NCBI GenBank assembly: GCA_027306955.1
Contig: DAHUXX010000292.1
Location: 1-7,562, forward strand
From: Acetobacteraceae bacterium
GTDB lineage: Bacteria; Pseudomonadota; Alphaproteobacteria; Acetobacterales; Acetobacteraceae
Direction: 5' to 3'
DNA: 7,562 nucleotides
The notes beneath the pieces were generated by a model. That model was not told the origin of the DNA. It made no database searches and was given only the letters and a program-made list of their open reading frames with translations. Positions 1-6,639 of this stretch are shown here, one piece after another. Position 1 is the first letter of the stretch. The number at the start of each line of letters is the position of its first letter. The position numbers and the translations under genes were made by a program.

Positions 1-1
1 G

Positions 2-553
2 CAATGGCAGGCGCAGCACCTGGTGTTCGAGCGCATGGTGCGCGCCATGGTGGCCTGCCCGATCCCGATCATCGCCGCGGTGAACGGTGCCGCCTATGGC
101 GGCGGCTGCGAAATGACGCTGGTCTGCGACTTCGCTTACGCTGCGACGCATGCCCGCTTCGCGCTGACGGAGGTGACGCTTGGCATCATGCCGGGCGCCG
201 GCGGCACGCAGATGCTGCCGCGCGCGATGGGAACCAGGCGGGCGAAGGAGCTGCTGCTGACGGGCCGGCCCTTCACCGCGACCGAGGCGATGGATTGGGG
301 CATGATCAACCGCGTCTGCGAACCGGCGGGGCTGATGCCGGCGGTGCTGGAGACGGCACATCGCATCGCCGCCAACGCGCCGCTCTCGACGCGCCAGATC
401 AAGCAGAGCGTGAACGTGGGCATCGGCCTCGATCTCGCGAGCGCGCTGGCGTTCGAGATCGAGGCCTATAACCGCATGGTCCCCACCGAGGACCGGCGCG
501 AAGGCATTGCCGCGTTCAACGAGAAGCGGCCGCCGGTCTTCAAGGGGCGTTGA
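2..553 (+). CDS. Enoyl-CoA hydratase/isomerase family protein (5' truncated by window)
   Basis: Crotonase-fold enzyme, probably adding water to a trans-2-enoyl-CoA in fatty-acid or aromatic-acid beta-oxidation in the cytoplasm. The frame is open from base 2, so the GTG at 23 is an internal Val, not the start; 183 residues are visible and roughly the first 70-80 of a usual ~260 are missing. The second oxyanion-hole motif (AAYGGG) is present. Both catalytic glutamates of true hydratases are kept: Glu in GGGCE (codon 110-112) and Glu in ALTE (codon 170-172), followed by the GIMPGAGGTQ loop. The C-terminus (EDRREGIAAFNEKR...FKGR) is intact and typical. Family assignment is secure; acyl-CoA specificity cannot be read. 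It converges on the next gene and is probably not functionally tied to the minus-strand locus. Confidence 0.93.
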   Translation, partial: QWQAQHLVFERMVRAMVACPIPIIAAVNGAAYGGGCEMTLVCDFAYAATHARFALTEVTLGIMPGAGGTQMLPRAMGTRRAKELLLTGRPFTATEAMDWGMINRVCEPAGLMPAVLETAHRIAANAPLSTRQIKQSVNVGIGLDLASALAFEIEAYNRMVPTEDRREGIAAFNEKRPPVFKGR

Positions 554-1975
554 TCACGCCTTCCGGCGCGGCTTCAGCGGCGGCTTCACCTCCGGTGGCA
601 TCGGGCAGGCATAGTCCATGCCGCCGGTGCGCTCGCGATGCTCGGCCTTGGCGCGGGCGGTCAGTGTGTCGTCGCTGAACGCGGCGACGGCGGTGGAGGC
701 CATCACCTTCGCCACGTGCGCCATGCCCTTGTGCGCCGCCGGCGACTTGCCCTGCGCCGTGAGCTGCCAGGAATGGAACGGCGTGCCCACCGCGCAGGTG
801 GCACCATCCGCCTGCACCGTCGGCACCTTCCACGAGATATCGCCGACATCGGTCGAGCCCAGCGACAGCTCGCCCACGGAGCCGAGCGGCACGATGAAGT
901 CCGCCAGCACCGCGCCGGTGTCCTTCAGCCCAAGCTGCTTCCACGGCTCGGCGATGTCCGCGGGCGAAAGCGTGGCGCGGATCTTCGCGGCATAGGCGCG
1001 GTCGGCGTCGTCGAAGTCAGGCGGGCCGAGCCGCTCCATCGCGTCGTGCATCGCGCGCTCGAGCGGCGTGTTGCCGAGCAGGTTGGAGACGGCGGAAACA
1101 ACGTTCGCTGTCACCTTCGTTTCGGTCATCAGCGCGGCGCCCTCGGCGATCTTCCTCACGCGCTCGACCAGGCCCGCGAGCGTGCGCAAATCGTCCGCAC
1201 GGATCAGGTGGCGGACGGTCGCCTTGGCCTGCACCACGTTGGGCGCGATGCCACCGGCATCCAGATACGCATAGTGCATGCGCGCGGAGGAGGGGATGTG
1301 CTCGCGCATGTAGTTCACGCCGACGCTCATCAGTTCCACCGCGTCCAGCGCCGAGCGGCCGAGATGCGGCGACGCGGCGGCGTGGCTCGCGCGGCCCTCG
1401 AAGGTGAAGTCGATGCGCGTGTTGGCGAGCGAGCGCGCGTGGTTGACGCCCGCGAGCGAGTTGGGGTGCCAGGTGATGGCGATATCCACGTCGTCGAAGG
1501 CACCGTCGCGCGCCATGAACGCCTTGGCCGCACCGCCTTCCTCGGCGGGGCAGCCGTAGTAGCGCACGCGGCCCTTGATGCCGTTCGCCTTGAGCCAGTC
1601 CTTCACGGCGGCGGCGGCCATCATCGCGCCGGCGCCGAGCAGGTTGTGGCCGCAGCCATGGCCCATGCCATCGCCCGGCAGCGGCTTCGGCTCGGCGAGG
1701 CCGGCCTCCTGCGAGAGCCCGGGCAGCGCGTCGTACTCACCGAGGATGGCGATGACCGGCCCGCCCTCACCCGCCTCGCCCATCACCGCGGTCGGGATGC
1801 CGGCGAGCTCGCGCGTGATCCGGAAGCCCTCGGCCTCCAGCATCGCCGCGTGCTCCTCCACGCCCGCGTATTCGTCATAGGCGATCTCGGGCCTGTCCCA
1901 GATGCGGTCGCTCATCGCGTTGTAGCGCTCGCGGCGCTCGTCCACATAGGTCCACACGGGGTCACTGTTACGCAT
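554..1975 (-). CDS. M20-family amidohydrolase, AbgB-like (copy A, downstream paralog)
   Basis: Predicted cytoplasmic metal-dependent amidohydrolase of 473 residues, close in length and sequence to E. coli AbgB (481 aa, p-aminobenzoyl-glutamate hydrolase subunit B). Expected two-metal ligands are visible: Cys108 and His110 in GHGCGH, Glu146 with catalytic base Glu145 in CPAEEGG, His170 in WHP, and His415 in AHKGM. Residues about 187-305 are the inserted dimerisation domain, with the conserved SHAA His198. STDVGD and HSWQ (His401) motifs also match AbgB. The ATG at 1975 is preceded by AGGAAA (1982-1987) six bases away. There is no signal peptide. It follows its paralog by 76 bp. The real substrate is unknown: folate-derived PABA-Glu is known for E. 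coli AbgAB, but an N-acyl amino acid or another amide is equally possible. Confidence 0.93.
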   Translation of the reverse strand: MRNSDPVWTYVDERRERYNAMSDRIWDRPEIAYDEYAGVEEHAAMLEAEGFRITRELAGIPTAVMGEAGEGGPVIAILGEYDALPGLSQEAGLAEPKPLPGDGMGHGCGHNLLGAGAMMAAAAVKDWLKANGIKGRVRYYGCPAEEGGAAKAFMARDGAFDDVDIAITWHPNSLAGVNHARSLANTRIDFTFEGRASHAAASPHLGRSALDAVELMSVGVNYMREHIPSSARMHYAYLDAGGIAPNVVQAKATVRHLIRADDLRTLAGLVERVRKIAEGAALMTETKVTANVVSAVSNLLGNTPLERAMHDAMERLGPPDFDDADRAYAAKIRATLSPADIAEPWKQLGLKDTGAVLADFIVPLGSVGELSLGSTDVGDISWKVPTVQADGATCAVGTPFHSWQLTAQGKSPAAHKGMAHVAKVMASTAVAAFSDDTLTARAKAEHRERTGGMDYACPMPPEVKPPLKPRRKA

Positions 1976-1981
1976 CGATAA

Positions 1982-1987
1982 TTTCCT
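1982..1987 (-). promoter_or_regulatory. Ribosome binding site of amidohydrolase copy A
   Basis: On the minus strand this reads AGGAAA, six bases before the ATG at 1975. It is weaker than the AGGAGG in front of copy B, so copy A may be translated less efficiently, although both start with the same MRNSDPVW sequence. Confidence 0.55.
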
Positions 1988-2007
1988 GTTGTCGTAACGA
2001 AACTCAT

Positions 2008-2033
2008 GGGGCGCCGCCTCGCCGCGGCGCCCC
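2008..2033 (-). terminator. Perfect 10-bp GC hairpin between the two amidohydrolases
   Basis: Arms 2008-2017 (GGGGCGCCGC) and 2024-2033 (GCGGCGCCCC) are exact reverse complements with a 6-base loop. The hairpin starts 18 bases after the stop of copy B and ends 32 bases before the ATG of copy A. On the minus strand it is followed by ATGAGTTTCG, which is not a T-tract, so it is not a textbook intrinsic terminator. It could be a partial terminator, an mRNA-stabilising element that sets the ratio of the two proteins, or a GC-rich terminator of the kind that works without a strong U-run. Confidence 0.4.
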
Positions 2034-2051
2034 GTCGTCAGGTGCCGGCGC

Positions 2052-3473
2052 TCACGCGGCCCGGCGCGGCTTGAGTGGCGGCTTCACGTCCGCGGGCATC
2101 GGCGAGCGGTAGGGAATGCCGCCGGTGCGCTCCTTGAACTCCGCCTTGGCGCGCGGGATCAGCGTCTCGTCGGTCAGTGCCGCGACGGCGGTGGAGGCCA
2201 TCACCTTCGCGACATGCATCATGCCCTTGTGCGCCGCGGGCGACTTGCCCTGCGCGGTGAGCTGCCAGGAATGGCCTGGCGTGCCCACCGCGTAGGTGGC
2301 ACCCCGTGCCTGCACCGTCGGCACTTTCCAGGAGACGTCGCCGACATCGGTCGAGCCCTTGGAGTCGTCGCCCACCGCATCGAGCGGCACGATGAAGTCG
2401 GCGAGCACCGCGCCGCTGTCCTTCATGCCGACGCGCTTCCAGGGGGCGGCGATGTCCTCGGGCTTCAGCGTCGCGCGGATCTTCTCGGCGTAGGCGCGGT
2501 CGGCGTCGTCGAAATCAGGCGGGCCGAGGCGCAGCATGGCGTCGTACATCGCCCGCTCCAGCGGCGTGTTGCCGAGCAGGTTGGAAACGGCGGAAACGAC
2601 CTTGGTCGTGACCTTGGTCTCGGTCATCAGCGCCGCACCCTCGGCGATCTTCCTCACCCGCTCGACCAGCGAGGTCAGCGTCGGCAGGTCGTCGGCGCGG
2701 ATCAGGTGGCGCACGGTCGCCTTGGCCTGCACCACGTTGGGCGCGATCCCGCCCGCATCGAGATACGCATAATGCAGCCGCGCGGTGGAGGGGACGTGCT
2801 CGCGCAGGTAGTTCACGCCCACGCTCATCAGTTCCACGGCATCGAGCGCCGAACGGCCGAGATGCGGCGAGGCGGCGGCGTGGCTCGCGCGGCCCTCAAA
2901 CGTGAAGTCGATGCGCGTGTTGGCGAGCGACTTCGCGTCGTTGACGCTGACGAAGGCGGAGGGATGCCAGGAGATCGCGATGTCAACGTCGTCGAACGCG
3001 CCGTCGCGGGCCATGAAGCCCTTCGCCGCGCCACCTTCCTCGGCGGGGCAGCCATAATAGCGTACGCGGCCCTTCACGCCATTCGCCTTGAGCCAGTCCT
3101 TCACCGCCGCCGCCGCAAGCAGCGAGCCGGCGCCGAGCAGGTTGTGGCCGCAGCCATGGCCCATGCCGTCGCCCGGCAGCGGCCGATGCTCGGCAATGCC
3201 GGCCTCCTGCGAGAGGCCCGGCAGCGCGTCGTACTCGCCCAGGATGGCGATCACCGGCCCGCCCTCGCCCGCCTCGCCCATCACCGCGGTCGGGATGCCC
3301 ACCACCTCGCGCGTCACGCGGAAACCCTCGGCCTCCAGCATCGCCGTGTGTTCCGCGACGCCCGCGTATTCGTCGTAGGCGATTTCCGGCTTGTCCCAGA
3401 TGCGGTCGCTCATGTCGTTGTAGCGGTCGCGTCGCTCGTCCACGTAGGTCCAGACCGGATCGCTGTTGCGCAT
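2052..3473 (-). CDS. M20-family amidohydrolase, AbgB-like (copy B, upstream paralog)
   Basis: Second AbgB-like amidohydrolase, also 473 residues, aligning with copy A without a single gap; I count about 67 differences (roughly 86% identity). All predicted catalytic and metal residues are kept: Cys108, His110, Glu145, Glu146, His170 and His415. The start is the ATG at 3473, because AGGAGG lies nine bases upstream and copy A begins with the same MRNSDPVW; a TTG at 3500 in frame would place that Shine-Dalgarno inside the protein. Differences from copy A cluster just after His170 (residues 172-179), at 365-372, at residue 400 (Gly instead of Phe, next to HSWQ) and in the C-terminal 40 residues. 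It lies 128 bp downstream of malate synthase and 76 bp before copy A. Known family, unknown substrate. Confidence 0.93.
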   Translation of the reverse strand: MRNSDPVWTYVDERRDRYNDMSDRIWDKPEIAYDEYAGVAEHTAMLEAEGFRVTREVVGIPTAVMGEAGEGGPVIAILGEYDALPGLSQEAGIAEHRPLPGDGMGHGCGHNLLGAGSLLAAAAVKDWLKANGVKGRVRYYGCPAEEGGAAKGFMARDGAFDDVDIAISWHPSAFVSVNDAKSLANTRIDFTFEGRASHAAASPHLGRSALDAVELMSVGVNYLREHVPSTARLHYAYLDAGGIAPNVVQAKATVRHLIRADDLPTLTSLVERVRKIAEGAALMTETKVTTKVVSAVSNLLGNTPLERAMYDAMLRLGPPDFDDADRAYAEKIRATLKPEDIAAPWKRVGMKDSGAVLADFIVPLDAVGDDSKGSTDVGDVSWKVPTVQARGATYAVGTPGHSWQLTAQGKSPAAHKGMMHVAKVMASTAVAALTDETLIPRAKAEFKERTGGIPYRSPMPADVKPPLKPRRAA

Positions 3474-3482
3474 CGAATTCCC

Positions 3483-3488
3483 CCTCCT
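3483..3488 (-). promoter_or_regulatory. Ribosome binding site deciding the start of copy B
   Basis: The minus strand reads AGGAGG, a full Shine-Dalgarno match, nine bases before the ATG at 3473. It favours that ATG over the upstream in-frame TTG at 3500. Confidence 0.75.
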
Positions 3489-3546
3489 GCCGTCACGCAA
3501 TGATCGGGAGCAACCTAGTCCATTTTACGCGCGGGGATAGGGGCGA

Positions 3547-3599
3547 CGCCGCCCGCCATCACGGGGCCGCCATGCGCATCACGCCCGTCGCGGGCGGCG
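3547..3599 (-). terminator. Long inverted repeat immediately after malate synthase
   Basis: CGCCGCCCGC (3547-3556) pairs perfectly with GCGGGCGGCG (3590-3599). Inside, ACGGG (3561-3565) pairs with CCCGT (3584-3588), leaving an 18-base loop that contains the palindrome ATGCGCAT. On the minus strand the structure begins two bases after the malate synthase stop codon. The sequence leaving it (GTCGCCCCTATCC) has no T-tract. Its position suggests 3'-end formation or protection of the malate synthase mRNA. The 43 bases between it and the copy B Shine-Dalgarno hold only a TAAAAT (3522-3527) as a possible -10, with no convincing -35. Confidence 0.4.
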
Positions 3600-3601
3600 C
3601 C

Positions 3602-5776
3602 TCAGCCCGCCTTCGCCTCGCGCCGGCGACGATGGAGGATGAACTCGGTGTAGCCGTTGGGCTGCGTCGTGCCCTCGAACACCAGGTCGCAGGCGGCCCT
3701 GAACGCGACACCGTCGAAGCCCGGCGCCATCGGCCGGTAGGCGGGATCGCCCGCGTTCTGCCGGTCCACGACTGCGGCCATGCGCCGCAGCGTCGCCATC
3801 ACCTGTTCGCGCGTGGCGATGCCATGGCGCAGCCAGTTGGCGATGTGCTGGCTCGAGATGCGCAGCGTCGCGCGGTCCTCCATCAACCCGACATCGTCGA
3901 TGTCCGGCACCTTGGAGCAGCCGATGCCCTGGTCGATCCAGCGCACCACGTAGCCGAGGATGCCCTGCGCGTTGTTGTCGAGCTCGCGCTGCACGTCCTC
4001 GGGCGACCAGTTGGCGCGATCGACCACCGGCAGCGTCAGCAGGTCCCCGAGCCTGGCCTTGTCGCGCCCCGCGATCGCCTGCTGGCGCGCAGCCACATCG
4101 ACGTCGTGATAGTGCAGCGCATGCAGCGTCGCCGCGGTCGGCGAGGGGACCCAGGCGGTGGTGGCGCCCGCCTCGGGATGCGCGCGCTTCTGCGCCAGCA
4201 TGTCCGCCATCCGGTCCGGCATGGCCCACATGCCCTTGCCGATCTGCGCGTGGCCGGCAAGCCCGCAGGCGAGGCCGACATCGACGTTGTTGTTCTCGTA
4301 GGCGCCGATCCAGACCGACTTGCGCATGTCGCCCTTGCGCACCATCGGGCCCGCTTCCATCGCGGTGTGGATCTCGTCGCCGGTGCGGTCGAGGAAGCCG
4401 GTGTTGATGAACACCACGCGTTCGGCCGCCGCTGCAATGCAGGCGGCGAGATTCGCGGACGTACGCCGCTCCTCGTCCATGATGCCCATCTTCAACGTGA
4501 AGCGCGGCAGGCGCAGCATGTCCTCCACCGCGGCGAAGAGGTCGCTCGCGAACGCGACCTCGTCCGGCCCGTGCATCTTGGGCTTGACGATGTAGACGCT
4601 GCCGGCGCGGCTGTTGCGGAACCGGCCGCGCCCCTGCAGGTCCGCCATGGCGCAGAGCGAGGTGACGGCGGCGTCGAGGATCGTTTCGGGGATTTCATGA
4701 CCCTCGGCGTTGCGCACCGCGTCCGTCATCATGTGGTGGCCGACATTGCGCACCAGCATCAGGCTGCGGCCCGGCAGCGTCAGCGTGCCGCCGCCCCCTG
4801 CTGACGCTTGGGGTGCCGTATAGACGCGGTCCGGGTTGAGATGGCGCTCCAGCGTCCTGCCGCCCTTCTCGAAGCTTGCGGAGAGCGTGCCGAGCATAAG
4901 GCCGAGCCAGGCGCGATAGACCTCGGCCTTGTCCGCGGCATCGACGGCCGCGACGCTGTCCTCGCAATCCATGATGGTGGTCAGCGCCGATTCCAGCACC
5001 ACGTCGGCCACGCCCGCCTTGTCGGCGCGCCCGATCGGGTGGTTGCGATCCAGCACCAATTCCAGGTGCAGCCCGTGATGCGCCAGCAGCACCGCGGAGG
5101 GCGACGCCGCCTCGCCGCGCCACCCGGCGAGCGCCCCGGCATCCTTGAGCCCGATGCTCCCGGACGCGGTCCTCGCGACCAGGCGCCCGCCCTCGACGGC
5201 ATAGCCCGTGACATCGGCGTGGCTGGCGCCGGCGAGCGGCACCACCTGATCTAGGATCGCCTTGGCGCGCGCGATCACCCGCTCGCCGCGCACCTGGTTG
5301 TAGCCGCCCGCGCGCGCCGCCCCGCCGTCCTCGGGAATGGCGTCGGTGCCATAAAGCGCGTCGTAGAGACTGCCCCAGCGTGCGTTGCCGGCGTTGAGCG
5401 CATAGCGCGCGTTGTTCACCGGCACCACGAGCTGCGGCCCGGCCACCAGCGCGATCTCGGCGTCGACATTGGCCGTCCGCACCGCGACATGGGCCGGCGC
5501 CGGCGCCAGATAGCCGATCTCCTGGAGGAAGGACCGGTACGCGCCCGCATCGAACGCCGAGAGGGGATGCGCGCGGTGCCAGGCATCGATTTTCGCCTGC
5601 AGCTCGTCGCGGCGCGCGAGCAGGGCGGCGTTGCGCGGCGCGAAGGTGGCAATCACGCGGGCGAGGGACGCCCAGAAGCCGGCGGCATCGAGCCCGGTTC
5701 CCGGCAGCGCTTCCTGCTCGACGAAACGGCAAAGCTCCGCCGCGACCTTCAGCCCCGCGCGATCCTCGTACGCCAT
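3602..5776 (-). CDS. glcB: Malate synthase G
   Basis: Condenses glyoxylate with acetyl-CoA to give (S)-malate and CoA in the cytoplasm, feeding C2 units into the TCA cycle. The protein is 724 residues against 723 for E. coli GlcB, so it is the long monomeric G isoform, not the ~530-residue A form. Landmarks: TTIMDCEDSVAAVD (266-279), catalytic Arg343 in LVRNVGHH, Mg ligands Glu435 in MDEERRTS and Asp463 in GFLDRTGDE, ATLHALHYHD (549-558), Cys620 in GCSKVPDI and catalytic base Asp634 in LMEDRATLRISSQH. The C-terminal QPNGYTE is present. The ATG at 5776 has only a weak G-rich element upstream, but it gives the family's usual N-terminus (DRAGLKV). No glycolate oxidase genes (glcDEF) flank it; neighbours are an RraA-like gene upstream and amidohydrolases downstream, which suggests that glyoxylate comes from another catabolic route here. 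Confidence 0.97.
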   Translation of the reverse strand: MAYEDRAGLKVAAELCRFVEQEALPGTGLDAAGFWASLARVIATFAPRNAALLARRDELQAKIDAWHRAHPLSAFDAGAYRSFLQEIGYLAPAPAHVAVRTANVDAEIALVAGPQLVVPVNNARYALNAGNARWGSLYDALYGTDAIPEDGGAARAGGYNQVRGERVIARAKAILDQVVPLAGASHADVTGYAVEGGRLVARTASGSIGLKDAGALAGWRGEAASPSAVLLAHHGLHLELVLDRNHPIGRADKAGVADVVLESALTTIMDCEDSVAAVDAADKAEVYRAWLGLMLGTLSASFEKGGRTLERHLNPDRVYTAPQASAGGGGTLTLPGRSLMLVRNVGHHMMTDAVRNAEGHEIPETILDAAVTSLCAMADLQGRGRFRNSRAGSVYIVKPKMHGPDEVAFASDLFAAVEDMLRLPRFTLKMGIMDEERRTSANLAACIAAAAERVVFINTGFLDRTGDEIHTAMEAGPMVRKGDMRKSVWIGAYENNNVDVGLACGLAGHAQIGKGMWAMPDRMADMLAQKRAHPEAGATTAWVPSPTAATLHALHYHDVDVAARQQAIAGRDKARLGDLLTLPVVDRANWSPEDVQRELDNNAQGILGYVVRWIDQGIGCSKVPDIDDVGLMEDRATLRISSQHIANWLRHGIATREQVMATLRRMAAVVDRQNAGDPAYRPMAPGFDGVAFRAACDLVFEGTTQPNGYTEFILHRRRREAKAG

Positions 5777-5852
5777 GCCCGCCCCCGTCTGCTTGTCCTA
5801 CCACGGGTTCAGCGCAAACAGGGGGGGTGTGTCGAGACCTATTGACGATCCG

Positions 5853-5885
5853 TGGGGAATACTCATCCAGCGATGAGCGTCCCCA
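5853..5885 (-). promoter_or_regulatory. Two-part inverted repeat between the RraA-like gene and malate synthase
   Basis: On the minus strand TGGGGA (5880-5885) pairs with TCCCCA (5853-5858), and within it CTCATC (5872-5877) pairs with GATGAG (5862-5867) around a 4-base loop; a small internal loop separates the stems. It begins nine bases after the RraA-like stop and lies 76 bases before the malate synthase ATG. No T-tract follows (CGGATCGTCAATAGG). It could end the upstream message, fold in the malate synthase leader, or be a protein-binding palindrome. The rest of the 118-bp gap holds a run of seven C on the minus strand (5821-5827) and no promoter I can defend. Confidence 0.4.
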
Positions 5886-5894
5886 ATGGACGGG

Positions 5895-6608
5895 CTACGG
5901 CGTCAGCCCGCGCTCCCTGCACCATTCGACATAGAGCGCCTTGGTCGCCTCGTTGGGTGGGTAGGTGCCGGGCAGGGGCGCGCCGCCCGCGATGCGCTCG
6001 GCAAGGAACATCTCCATGTGCTCCTGCGCCGCGGCGTCCGCCGCGATCTGGTCGGCAAGGTGCGCCGGCAGCACCACCACGCCGTCCGTGTCGCCCACCA
6101 GGATGTCGCCGGGATAGACCGCGACGCCGCCGCAGGCGATCGGCTCGTCGATCGCGACGGCGTGGTGCATCACGAGGTTGAGCGGCGCCGAGGGGCCGGC
6201 GCAGAACACCGGCATCGGCAGTTCCGCGATCGCCGCGGCATCGCGCAGGCCGCCGTCCGAGACCATGCCGGCGGCGCCGCGCTTCCAAAGCCGCGTCATC
6301 AGGATCTGCCCGCCGGAAGCGACGCGCGTCTCGCCGCGGCAATCCATCACCAGCACGCAGCCCGCGGGCGCGGTTTCGATCGCCTTGCGTTGCGGGTGCT
6401 CGGGGTTGGCGAAGCCCTCCAGCACGTCGAGGTCCTCGCGCGCGGGGATGTAGCGCAGCGTCATCGCCGGGCCGACCATGTTCTCGCCGTAGCGACCGAG
6501 AGGGCGCACGCCCTGGATGAAGACGTTGCGGAAGCCGCGCTTGAACATCTGCGTCGTCAGCGTCGCGGTGCTGGCGCGCTTGAGGCGGGCGAGGGTCTCG
6601 GGGTTCAT
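5895..6608 (-). CDS. RraA-like protein (HMG/CHA aldolase-type fold)
   Basis: Member of the RraA/HMG-aldolase superfamily, often labelled 'ribonuclease activity regulator RraA'. At 237 residues it is much longer than E. coli RraA (161 aa), with extra N- and C-terminal segments, so a metabolic lyase or decarboxylase role is more likely than RNase E inhibition. Visible landmarks: VGPAMTL (45-51), SDGGLRD with the pyruvate-binding type Arg122 and Asp123, and PGDILVGDTDGVVVLP (166-181). The position 21 residues before Arg122 is Gln101 (Asp or Gly in characterised enzymes), and the residue three after Asp123 is Ala126 (Glu/Asp in the second motif type), so metal binding may differ. ATG at 6608 has GGAGGA six bases upstream. 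It sits between the LacI-type regulator and malate synthase, consistent with 2-oxo-acid catabolism; the reaction is unknown. Confidence 0.85.
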   Translation of the reverse strand: MNPETLARLKRASTATLTTQMFKRGFRNVFIQGVRPLGRYGENMVGPAMTLRYIPAREDLDVLEGFANPEHPQRKAIETAPAGCVLVMDCRGETRVASGGQILMTRLWKRGAAGMVSDGGLRDAAAIAELPMPVFCAGPSAPLNLVMHHAVAIDEPIACGGVAVYPGDILVGDTDGVVVLPAHLADQIAADAAAQEHMEMFLAERIAGGAPLPGTYPPNEATKALYVEWCRERGLTP

Positions 6609-6614
6609 CGTGCT

Positions 6615-6620
6615 TCCTCC
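6615..6620 (-). promoter_or_regulatory. Ribosome binding site of the RraA-like gene
   Basis: The minus strand reads GGAGGA six bases before the ATG at 6608, a strong Shine-Dalgarno that fixes this start. Confidence 0.7.
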
Positions 6621-6639
6621 GTTCGTCAGTCGCGTCCTA

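Larger units (their letters stand above)
1976..3508 (-). repeat. Tandem gene duplication (upstream copy plus intergenic), unit offset 1,498 bp
   Basis: Genes 554-1975 and 2052-3473 are direct tandem copies at a constant offset of 1,498 bp. Weaker similarity continues without gaps for about 35 bases into the leaders: 1976-2010 against 3474-3508 matches at 19 of 35 positions by hand count, then stops. The duplicated unit therefore seems to have included a short leader as well as the whole gene. The level of divergence implies an old duplication rather than a recent copy or an assembly artefact. Confidence 0.7.

Noticed and set aside
23..25. GTG as start of the hydratase gene
   Set aside because: The frame is open to base 2 and the visible protein lacks the N-terminal part of the crotonase fold, so the gene simply begins outside the window.
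638..1981. Very long open frame on the + strand antisense to amidohydrolase copy A
   Set aside because: It mirrors the real gene in GC-rich DNA, its translation is low-complexity and rich in Arg, Ala, His and Gly, and an equivalent frame exists opposite copy B (2214-3503) simply because the genes are paralogs.
3471..3500. N-terminal extension of copy B from the TTG at 3500
   Set aside because: The extension would contain the AGGAGG Shine-Dalgarno, and the paralog starts at the equivalent ATG.
3522..3527. TAAAAT as a -10 box for amidohydrolase copy B
   Set aside because: No hexamer resembling a -35 lies 15-19 bases upstream; the match alone is too weak to call a promoter.
3500..4804. Long + strand open frame opposite the 3' half of malate synthase
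   Set aside because: Composition is Arg/Ala/His-rich with no recognisable motif, while the opposite strand encodes an unambiguous full-length enzyme.
5807..5820. Second LacI-type operator (TGTTTGCGCTGAAC on the minus strand) before malate synthase
   Set aside because: Only five of eight fixed positions match and it is barely palindromic.
5821..5827. Run of seven G as a phase-variable tract
   Set aside because: It is short, intergenic and in GC-rich DNA; nothing indicates length variation.
5842..5847. TTGACG on the + strand as a -35 box
   Set aside because: No suitable -10 follows at the right spacing and there is no + strand gene downstream.
5895..6608. RraA-like protein as an RNase E inhibitor
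   Set aside because: It is much longer than E. coli RraA and keeps the Arg-Asp pair needed for pyruvate-type chemistry, and its neighbours are metabolic; the annotation label alone is not evidence.
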